DNA of 64,000 bases. Origin: Bathelium albidoporum (taxonomy: Eukaryota > Ascomycota > Dothideomycetes > Trypetheliales > Trypetheliaceae). Position numbers and translations under genes: made by a program. The DNA lies in contig JAGFVP010000111.1 in assembly GCA_021031095.1 (NCBI GenBank), forward strand, positions 1 to 64,000, written 5' to 3'. How positions within the stretch are numbered: position 1 is the first letter of the stretch; each line of letters starts with the position of its first letter. Of the stretch, positions 23,609 through 32,513 are shown piece by piece. Below the pieces are notes generated by a model. That model made no database searches. It was not told the DNA's origin and saw only the letters and a list, made by a program, of their open reading frames with translations.

Positions 23609-24050
23609 GCTGAACAAGGGGTCTCTCTCTCTCTCTGTGCGTGTGTGTAAGTGTGTGTGTGTGTGTGAAATGGGGTTTGCCCTTGAGAGTGATTCCTGCT
23701 AAGCCAAATCACGAAAGCCCAAATTAATTGACTCACACTTAAAAAAAGGCAAAATAATTACTTAGTATTCTATTTCTAGAAAGACTAGGTGAGTCCGAAA
23801 AGAACTGAAATATCAAACAGCAGTCATAAAGGAATTCTTGGCAGCAATCTGGAATCAGCGACTGACATCGGTGAAGGCCGGTTGGAATTGTCCTCATACA
23901 GAGTATATATAATGTAAGAGCATTGAAAGAGGTACGACTTGGATGTACCTGAGCTATTACCTACACTGTTCGCGGGGGTTGGCCTTGCGGGTATCCCTGT
24001 CTACGCTTGAACCTCATTTATCATTTGCTTGGCGCTCATCATTCTCTCTT
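23609..24050. promoter_or_regulatory. Bidirectional promoter region, dehydratase and ankyrin gene
   Basis: 442 bp between divergent start codons, so both promoters are here. It contains a CT/GT microsatellite near the dehydratase start. A TATATAT stretch lies near 23904, about 145 bp upstream of the ankyrin gene's ATG. Confidence 0.6.
23622..23667. repeat. CT/GT dinucleotide microsatellite
   Basis: A CT run is followed directly by an imperfect GT run broken by one GTAA. It is read directly in the sequence and lies just upstream of the dehydratase start codon, so probably in its 5' UTR. Confidence 0.9.
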
Positions 24051-25023
24051 ATGGAACCTCAGCCGGAATCCAAGTTTGCGATTCATGAAGCTGCGCGCAA
24101 TGGGCAGAGTATGTTTCGAATGTTTTTCTTCCTTCGAGTAAAGAAAAGTGAAGCTGAATGCGGATTTTTAGCTGAACTTGTTGAATCGCTGCTAAATGTA
24201 AGATCCTCAGCCAGTCGAAATCAACCTTCTAAGCCCGACCTAAAAGGCAAATCCACGCCTGTCTTCCCGTCGAGACGATGATGACCGGTTACCGCTACAT
24301 TGGGCTGTCTCTTATAACCATCTACCAATTGTAGAGCTACTGGTGCAGGCCAAGAACTTCGATCCTGACGAGCAGGTAGGGACACTCTTTGCATTTCTGA
24401 AACGTATTGGTACTGAAGCCTGCATGATCCGGTAGGATGGCAGTGGATGGACACCTCTCATGATGGCAGCAAGCCTGAAAAATGCCGACGCCATCGTGGA
24501 TTTGCTCCTTTCGAGGGGGGCTGATGTAAACGTTAAGAGTACGCAAAATTTGATTAAGAATCCCGTCGACATTTTTGGTACCAATCGAGAACGCTTGCTG
24601 ACTGAAATATTGAGAACAGACAACAATGGCCAAACTGCTTTGCATTTCACCGCGTCTAAAAACAACATCGACACTGCCCGCAAGCTTATCGGACAAGGTG
24701 CCTCAGCTCGGGTTAAAGACAAACGCGGTCAGCTGCCCTTGCACCGCGCCGCCGCCATCGGCTCAGCACCCATGGTCAAAATGATGCTCAGCAACAAAAG
24801 CCCAGTCAATGCCACCGACATTGACGGAAGCACCGCCTTGCATCATGCCATCGCAGAAGGCCATGGTGACACGGCAGTAGAGCTGCTTAAGACCGGCGCG
24901 GAGACCGATAAACGGGATGGCGACGGTCATCTAGCCATCGACCTTGCACCGGACACCAAAGTGCGCAATTTCATCCTCCAAAGCGCGCAACTCGAAGGGA
25001 TCGATCTAGCAGGGGACGTCTAG
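24051..25023 (+). CDS. NAS6: Ankyrin-repeat proteasome assembly chaperone, Nas6/gankyrin-like
   Basis: 239 aa in five exons: 24051-24108, 24172-24197, 24247-24375, 24436-24538, 24620-25023. The product is a stack of about six ankyrin repeats with little else: KFAIHEAARNGQTELVESLLN, RLPLHWAVSYNHLPIVELLV, GWTPLMMAASLKNADAIVDLLL, GQTALHFTASKNN, RGQLPLHRAAAIGSAPMVKMML and GSTALHHAIAEGHGDTAVELL. Length and repeat number match gankyrin/Nas6 (226-228 aa), which caps the Rpt3 ATPase during 26S proteasome base assembly. Exon 2 is only 26 nt. The last intron (24539-24619, 81 nt) lacks a stop; removing it restores repeat spacing (GADVNVK then NNNGQTALHF). ATG 24051 is the only good start. Other short ankyrin proteins exist, so the Nas6 assignment is likely, not certain. 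Confidence 0.88.
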
Positions 25024-25264
25024 GATCTGAATGCGCTATACATACATGGCAAAGCAACAGAAAGGGGAGAAATAAAAAGTGTAAAGGTAGAAGTTGCTCC
25101 CAAAACCCAAGATACCCACCCCTTCTTTCCCATGTAAAATAGTTCTCCAGATACTCCAGCAATGCAACACAAGTGCAAATACCATCCCATCTGACCACCC
25201 CTTTTCCAAAAACCCCCTGTAAAATCCTCTACCAACCCTCCACCACCCCCCAAAGAACGACCCC

Positions 25265-28200
25265 TCAATCCTTCACCGTCCGCTCCACCAATTCCCTATA
25301 AATCTTCTTCAAATCCTCCACATCCGCCCTCAACTCATCGACCAACTCGCTCTTCTCCCCCAACATCTCCAACGCCGCCCCATACCGCTCCTCCACCCCC
25401 GCCTTCTCCCCCTCCAGCACCTGCACCCGCTTCTCCACCCCATCCCGCGCCTCGACCTCGCCCATCAGCGCCACCACCTCCCGCCGCGCCTCGTCCCGCT
25501 GCGCGCCCAGCCGCGCCAGCTCCTCGCGCAGCGCCGCCTTCTCCGCCTCCAGCCGCCGCACCGCCCCGCTCATCCGCTCGACGAGCTGCACCGAGGGGCC
25601 CGTCGACGCGGCCGTGGTCGTGGGCGCGGCGGAGGCCGAGGTCAGCATGTCGGCGGCGGTGACGCTGCTGCTGCGCCGCGTGGGCGACGAGGAGGCGCTG
25701 GCGTCGACGAGGTCGGCGTCGGCCGTGGTGGTCGGGGCCAGGGAGGGCGTGCCTGCTTGGGCGAGGGCGCTGAGGGGCATGAGGGAGGAGGTTGGGATGG
25801 CGGTTGGGGGCGTGGGTGGGATGAGGCTGCTGCCGGATTGGGTGCTGATGTTGAGACCGTTGCTATAGTGCGGGGGGTGGAGGCCGTTGGGCTGCTGGGG
25901 TTGGAGGGAGGAGGATGAGTCTTGACGGCGAGGAGTGTCAGGACTAGGGCTCATAGGTGTGCCGAAGCTGGGAGTGCGGGCGGAGAGCGGGCGCCGGGCA
26001 CTGCTGGATGGGCGATCGCGCTCGAGGAAGCCCTGGATTGAGAGTTCAGAGGAGGACATGTTGTTTCGGGAGTTGTTTTGGGCACGTCGGCTGTAGAGGT
26101 TGGAGAGGTCTGGAGTGGAAGATTTGCGGCTGCCGAATGTGCTTGTTCCATCGTGGTTCCGCACAGATCTCTGCTGGTCAACAGAAGCATTCTGATGAGC
26201 GGCTTGAAGCTCAAGTTGCCATCTTGCTCTTTCTTCTTGTATCTTGCGGCTCTGTTCATTTTCCCAGACTTGGCGCTCCTGCTCGAAATCTGTCTTCATG
26301 TTTGTAAATGCCGCCTCTACTTCTTTTGTACGCTCTTGTAGCTTATGCAGTTGTGGACGAAGCGATTCCAGATCTTCTTCTAGAGCATGTCGCTGTGAGT
26401 TAGCCGCCTCAAGATCTTCTTCTAAAGCTCGAGATTTGACACTAATGTCTCGTGCTTTGCGACGAACATCACTCTCACGCTTGGCCGCATCGTCCCTTTC
26501 TTTTTCTAGAGCAGCAAGCCTAGCGGTAAGCGTGCTTTCGATGCCTTGCCAATTCTCGCTTGCCAACGCGTATTGAGTTTGCAGCGTTTCAGTTTGACGC
26601 AACAGCTTGGCTTGGGATTCACCTACTGGATCTGAAGAGGCCTCTTCGGTTCGGGTGCGCAAAAGCTCGATTTTGCTTTCCAGGTTCTGAGAAGAATGAT
26701 CAGAGTATTACCACAACCTGCAGGCTTGTGCTAGCTTACCGCAATCTCTGCCTTCAGCTCCATATCCGATATCTTGGCCTGCTCCTCTTTTCTCTTGGCG
26801 TTCTCCTCTGCCTGCCTGATTTCTGTCCTGAGCCTCTCTTCTAACAGTTTCTTCTCGATCCTGGCATTTTCAAGCTGTTCTGCCAAGTCATCTGCTGCTC
26901 GCTTCTTCGCTTCTACAGCGCCTGATTGTAATTTCTTTTCCGCTTCTTCTGCCTGTTGCCTGCTCTCTTCAAGCTGCGATTGCAGCTCTAGCATTATCGT
27001 ACCATGGCCATCTCTTTCCGCCCTAAGTGCCTCAACTTCCCCTTCTAATTTGCTCACTCGCTTCATCCTCTCTCCCATTACCTTGAGCTCTGCTTCTGTT
27101 CTCGATGCGCGCTCAGTTGCCTCCTGGAAAGCACTTTCTGTCTTTGACAATCTCTTCGTCAAGTTTTCCTTAGCTTTATCTTCCTCCAAAATGCGTGACC
27201 TTAATTTCTTGATAATTCCCAAGTGCTTGATTTCTGTTGCACTCAGTTTGGTCCCTTCTTCCAGTAGTTGAGCTATCTTTTCGTCGCGTTCTGCTATCTT
27301 CTGCTCAGGGTTTCCAGAGTCAGCGGACTGGACTGCATGCTGAGCTGAGGCAGCGGTAGATCGAGCAAGATAGGTAAGCTTAGATTGCAAAGCATCGATG
27401 CGCTCGAGGTGTGCATTGAGTTCTTCACGGTGTTCGGTACGTAATTTTTCCAGCTCAGCCTCGTGTTCAGCAAGTGTTCGTTGAGATAGCAAATCATCGC
27501 TCATTTGATATGATATCGATGTTGCACCTTTTACCCCATTAAGCTGTGATTCTGTGAGACTGGATGCAGCTTCAGAGGGTTCAAGGACTGTAACGTCAAC
27601 GGAAGAAGTTGTCAGACCATCGAGAGAAGGTCGAGTAGAGACGGAGTCGACAGAATTTCTCGAGGGATTTATCGGTAATCTTGATGTCAAGAGTGTGGGC
27701 TTTTGTTCCTGTGCGCTAGGCGCACCATCTTCAGCCTTCACATCATCTCCAGAAACCCCGTGGTCATTTCCTGGTCGAGTGTCTCTGCTCGTTTCCTGAG
27801 TTGCTTGGTCGAGTTGTGGCTCTGGTGTCTCCAAGGTCGTCTTTGCGGATGGATCAATGGGTGGGGTTGCGATTCGAGCAATATCTTGGGAGGCCCTTGG
27901 AGATTTAAGACTGTCCGTATCCTTGTTTAAAGCCTTTGCTAGGCGTTCTTGTAGTCGCTCATTAGCTCGACTGCGGGATGCACTGCGGGAAGTGTCTGCG
28001 CTGATTGTGAGCATTACTGGAACCGGACCCGATCTCAACGCGCCTACCTCGTTGTGAAACAGCTAGACTCGGGGTTCCTTCTGTCTCCAATATCGCAGAC
28101 GGCCGTCCAGTTCGAGCAGCAGCAATTTGGTCGGCTGCAGCTTTTTCCGCAGCGATTTTCTCTGCAGTAGCTTTCTCCGCCGCTCGACTTCGCGCTGATG

Positions 28201-28312
28201 CGTCCGGGTCTTCTGCCAGAATGGTGTCCAAGCGAGACTCGAGGCCTGCTACTGCGCCTGAAAGAAGGGAGCCCCATCTTGAGCTCTTCTTGTTGGCTGG
28301 AGGAGCGGTCAT
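25265..28312 (-). CDS. Golgin-like coiled-coil protein of the TMF1/Sgm1 family
   Basis: 980 aa in three exons: 28048-28312, 26740-27995, 25265-26686. TMF1/Sgm1 proteins act at the Golgi with Rab6/Ypt6. Residue 1 onward reads MTAPPANKKSSRWGSLLSGAVAGLESRLDTI, typical of fungal members. Long coiled coils occupy about residues 270-680 (Glu/Lys/Arg/Gln-rich heptads without breaks). A Ser/Pro-rich linker follows. The C-terminal 110 residues from QLVERMSGAVRRLEAEK to LKKIYRELVERTVKD correspond to the TMF TATA-binding/Rab-binding domain. Introns are 52 and 53 nt GT-AG. The C-terminal exon turns sharply GC-rich below about 25700, with long antisense open frames that I treat as shadows. Confidence 0.9.
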
Positions 28313-28795
28313 CTCCGTTCTGATTCAAGTCGGATCGGAGGGGAATCATGAGCGCAACTTGTAGAAGCGACCCTTTCTTCGTCGCTGAAGCATTTCTAGG
28401 ACGGGAATGATGGCATTCAACAGGACAGCCCCTATTCGTCAAAGATAAGGCATGTAGCCGTGGCAGCCACAAAGTGTTGGTGGTCGGGTTTTGTTCCCGT
28501 TGGGAGGAGTTCCACGCGTCGACAACCAAGCTACTAAGGCATCGCAGCAAAAACAAGTGAAACACAAACTATATGGAGTTTAAAAATTCAAAGAAAAGCC
28601 GCGTGCGAAAACCAAGAGCCCTTAATGAGATTCTGTCTATCAATATGTAAAACAAATAATCTAGTGCGTTGATTATAGTCTATATTCTGTCTAATGGTCT
28701 CCCGAAGGTGCTTTTGCTATCCGGGTTGCAACCTTTGGCTCATCCAGCGGCTCACCAAACTCTGTTTTCCTACCTAACTGTGCCACGATCACAAA
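28313..28795. promoter_or_regulatory. Bidirectional promoter region, TMF1-like gene and nitrilase gene
   Basis: 483 bp between divergent start codons. No specific regulatory motif was recognised. Confidence 0.55.
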
Positions 28796-30081
28796 ATGGT
28801 TATCGCGGTAAGTCGACATCGTGTTATGGAGAACTTATTTCAACTATCAATCGAGCTTATAATTGGTCCATTTACTGCGCCGAATGATGCTTTTGCGTGT
28901 CGTATATCTTCCTTTTGCCCTTTAATCTTCAAACTACCTACCCAACCTTAGGCACGATCTACATATGACATGATCGTGCCGCTGGCTCACCTAGCTTCCC
29001 ATTTCCTCTTAATCGGATGTTGTATTCTATTTGAAGAGCAGTCTTTCGCTAAATCGCATTCTACCGACCCATATACCTAAGCTGACCAATCGTGCTCTTC
29101 CAGGCAGTTGGCCAGATATGTTCCACGGCATCTATGGCCCATAATCTTGGTCAGTGCCGGCAAGTTATCCAGAAAGCTATCACAGCAGGTGCCAAGGTGA
29201 TGGCAATCTGAGCTCACGGAAAAGAGTCCGGTACTGATGCTTGGAAGCCATGTAGGCTGTATTCCTACCAGAAGCATCTGACTATATTGCTGGTAGTGCT
29301 GCAGAGACCGTGTCTTTGGTCAAGCCTATTCAGGAAAGCGAGTTCGTTCTAGGCATCCAGGAGGAGGCGCGAAGGACGAAGCTCCCAATCAACGTCGGTG
29401 TACATGAACCTGCAAACGGTGGAAGGAGAGTGAAAAACACGCTGCTCTGGATTGACGAGGCTGGTGAAATAGTCCAACGCTATCAAAAGCTACATCTCTT
29501 CGACGTAGAGATCGAGAACGGACCTATCATTCGGGAGAGCGATAGCGTAGAACCAGGCAGCTCCATCTTGCCACCGTTTGATACAGTCGTCGGCCGAGTC
29601 GGCCTCACGATCTGCTTTGATGTAAACCAGAAAGATTGCTTTTACTGGAATTACGTTAACATGATCCAGCTTCGATTTCCAGAAATCTCACTCGCACTAA
29701 AACGTCAAAACGCACAGATCATTACATATCCCTCGGCTTTCACTGTACCCACAGGCAAAGCACATTGGACACCCCTTCTTCGGGCTCGAGCCATTGAAAC
29801 TCAAGCTTACGTGCTTGCCGCTGCCCAGGTCGGGCACCATAATCAGAAGCGTGTCAGCTATGGTCATTCAATGATTGTCTCCCCATGGGGTGAAGTGCTT
29901 GCCGAGCTAGATGGCGAGGACAAAGGCCCGGAGATTATCACCGCGGACATCAATCTAGCTGATGTGCAAAGGATTAAAAAGGAGATGCCATTGCTGAGAA
30001 GAACGTAAGTTGAAGATCTGGTGTTGCGCGTAGTCGAGTTGCTGATCGCTTTGTACTAGAGACGTGTATCCTGAAGTGTAG
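28796..30081 (+). CDS. Carbon-nitrogen hydrolase, deaminated glutathione amidase-like (Nit1/Nit2 family)
   Basis: 275 aa in five exons: 28796-28807, 29104-29196, 29256-29621, 29670-30004, 30060-30081. Family members hydrolyse deaminated glutathione as metabolite repair. The Glu-Lys-Cys triad is visible: Glu in AVFLPEASDYI, Lys in RYQKLHLFDVEI, Cys in VGLTICFD. Removing intron 29622-29669 joins ICFD to LRFPEISLALKRQNAQII, exactly the family pattern; the intron is 48 nt and stop-free, so an unspliced model would insert 16 residues next to the catalytic cysteine. The first exon codes only MVIA and is followed by a 296-nt intron, joining to AVGQICSTA, the expected N-terminus. The last exon adds DVYPEV. 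Amidase specificity is inferred from the overall similarity. Confidence 0.93.
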
Positions 30082-30266
30082 TTAGATAGACCCAGTTCTG
30101 CGGTGAAGTTGGTTACCTCTGCTGAAATAGTACAAAAGGGATTATAGAGCTTTTGATGAGAAGAATTGACAGCAAGATAGAGACGAATATCAGCTCCCTC
30201 TGTGGGTATTCATCATTGATTGTACGGCCTAGGGATAAGAAACTACTATAAACAGAACCCGAAGTC

Positions 30267-30784
30267 TCAGCTTTTGGCCTTTGCTCCGTCTCCATCTCTG
30301 ACCCAGTCGGCAAACTGCTTTCGCTGTGCCTATAGTAGCTTTGTCAGTCCAATCGCCATCCTGAAAGTAATTGTCGCATACCCGTATGTCCAAAAATCCA
30401 AGCCTCTCGTCTAGGCTTTTGAAAGGATTGCTGACGCCTTCCTCCCATGCTTTTGGTTTCCTTCCTTCTCTTTCTACTTTCCCAGCCCATACACTCCACT
30501 GGATTGGCCGGAACTGCGGGCTTCCTAGTACAATGCCCACGCAGGTGACAAGTATTGAGATGAGCACCTCTACAGTGATATCGATCGGGAGTTCCAGAGT
30601 AGGGGAAGACGTTGGAAGTGCCGAATTCGAGGTGTTGGATGATAGGAGAGAATGCTCGTAGGCTGAATAAACGCTGGTAATGCTGTTAACTGATTGAGAG
30701 TAACATTATGAATCCGGAAAATCCTTACGCGTGGGATAGGAAAAGAAGGCCAAAGGCTGTGACAGCTGTTGAGAGGAAGCCCAT
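30267..30784 (-). CDS. EMC5: ER membrane protein complex subunit 5 (EMC5/MMGT)
   Basis: Part of the EMC insertase for tail-anchored and multipass membrane proteins. 136 aa in three exons: 30729-30784, 30382-30673, 30267-30329. The N-terminal segment MGFLSTAVTAFGLLFLSHAVYSAYEHS forms the first membrane helix; a second lies at EVLISILVTCVGIVLGS. After it comes the conserved FRPIQWSVWAGKVEREG, then NPFKSLDERLGFLDIR and, across the last intron, AQRKQFADWV. The upstream acceptor at 30674 (CAG) was chosen over a nearer one because only it keeps phase and gives the conserved AVYSA. It is convergent with the nitrilase gene, 186 bp apart. Confidence 0.93.
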
Positions 30785-31114
30785 TTTTAGCTATGCAGCG
30801 TCCGCATCCGACGGGGTTGGAAAAATGATGTTGTTTCGCTCGTTGCCCGATAGCTCGGCAAAGTTGCTTGCACCTTGACAAGGCTGAGGGCGCCCTGACC
30901 CTGAAGATCGTCGTCCACCAGAACTTCTGCTAGATTGCAGACCCAATACACTTCATATCGCTTCCACATCAGACACAAGGCTAAATAATCGGCATTAAAT
31001 TTGATTTGATTCTAATTTACGTAACGCTGTGCTCGTGCACCGCAGTTATCATCAAACCTGCATTCACATCGTCACGCTATACCCTAGGCCCTGACCCGAT
31101 CTCTGATGAAAGAC
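30785..31114. promoter_or_regulatory. Intergenic region, EF-1beta 3' end to EMC5 start
   Basis: 330 bp between two minus-strand genes, carrying the EF-1beta 3' UTR and the EMC5 promoter. No distinct element was recognised. Confidence 0.5.
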
Positions 31115-32163
31115 CTATAGTTTTTGCATGGCAGCAATGTCTGTGGATTGGACATGGTCTTCGTCTTCCTCGATTTCTCCCTGAAGTTCATCAAGAGAGA
31201 TCTTCTCGTCTTCGACGACAAGATTGATCTGCAACTTCTTGATGCCGAATCCGACCGCGACAAGTTTAGAGGCTCCCCAAACTAGGCCGTCCTTCTCAAT
31301 CTTTCGTACGCCCTCTTCGAGCTCTTTCATATCGGTTTCGTCGTCTGTACAGTTTCAATTAGCACAAACTCGACTGAATGGATACGGGGAACAAACAGCT
31401 CCGATAGGTCGGGAGGCTGTGAGGTCGAACATACCCCATGGCTTTACATCTAGCGTGACAATCGACTTCGCCGCGGGCTTGGTCTTGCCCTCCTTCTTCT
31501 TCTTGTACTCTGCCAGTCGTTCTTCCCTCACGCGCACTGCCTCTGCATCTTCCTCCTCATCATCTGAGCCGAAGAGATCGACATCATCGTCGTCCTCTTC
31601 CTTTGCTGGAGCCTTGGCAGGGTTCACGGGTAGGTCGGTGGACTCTGGTCCGTACGCGGTATATGCTTTGGATGGGTCGCCCGGGAGGGAAGAAAATTCA
31701 GGCTCGAAGGAAGCGATATGTTTATACCAGCGGTATGCGTGGGGGTAGTTTTGTACAGCCGGGGCAGATTTGAGCTGTTGGAAGCATTTGACGTCGGCCT
31801 GGGAGGGAGCATAGCTAGAGAATGTCAGGATGTGTCAGACGAAATGCTGGTTGAGAACATAATATTCGGTGAGAGGGTTCGATCAGAGTTGCGCTAAGGG
31901 CATTGCATTGAAATCAGTAGACGGGGTCTTAAGCCGTCTCATAAACACGGACCAATGTTTTTCATCAACGGAGTGCGTAAGTGCTCTGAGTTTAGAGGAT
32001 ATGGACATACCCGACGATGTAGCTTCGAGTAGTGATCCAGCGCTCGAGAACTGTCGTGTGGTTTTTAGTAGTAATTCGAGCAAGTAGTATGTTGGTTACT
32101 AGATAGGCATCATTTGAACGTACGGGTCAAGCCAGAGCCGGACACGAAGTCAGTAAACCCCAT
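31115..32163 (-). CDS. EFB1: Translation elongation factor 1-beta (eEF1B-alpha)
   Basis: Nucleotide exchange factor for eEF1A. 229 aa in four exons: 32124-32163, 32011-32050, 31435-31814, 31115-31344. The N-terminal GST-like part includes YAPSQADVKCFQQL and YPHAYRWYKHIASF. A central acidic stretch (EEDDDDVDLFGSDDEEE) precedes KKKKEGKTKPAAKSIVTLDVKPWDDETDM. The C-terminal exchange domain runs through LVWGASKLVAVGFGIKKLQINLVVEDEKI and ends AAMQKL, as in yeast and human. Four introns-per-gene style and a long second intron (196 nt) are common for this highly expressed gene. The start gives MGFTDFVSGSGL. It is divergent from HSP78. Confidence 0.96.
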
Positions 32164-32513
32164 ATTTGGCGGAAGATGATATTCAGTACTGTGATATGTC
32201 TCGACTTCCTCAGAAAATGTATTTCGCGGCTGTTCTCGACTGAAACGTGGTAGTCCTAATGAACTTTGCGTGCGGAAAAATGCAGGTGTGAGTACAGCAA
32301 AGCTTTTAACTCAAAGTAGTTAGTGCCCGCAAACCCCAGAAGTCGACTCGACCCAAGATTTCCATCTCGTTCGTCGAAGCGGCGAGAATGCACCATGTCA
32401 TGGAGAACCTTTCTGGTTCGGCCAGTGGCCAGCCAAATACATAGTCTTTCGTTTTTCTTTCTTCCTTCCTTTTGTACTTCAAATTGAAGATCGCAATCTG
32501 AAATACCAACAAG
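32164..32513. promoter_or_regulatory. Bidirectional promoter region, EF-1beta and HSP78
   Basis: 350 bp between divergent starts. I looked for alternating GAA/TTC heat-shock elements: several GAA and TTC triplets occur around 32398-32420, but none in a perfect 5-nt array. A pyrimidine-rich tract (TTTCTTTCTTCC) lies about 50 bp upstream of the HSP78 ATG. Confidence 0.5.

Noticed and set aside
32164..32513. Heat-shock elements in the HSP78 promoter
   Set aside because: GAA and TTC triplets are present, but I found no run of three units at the correct 5-nt spacing.
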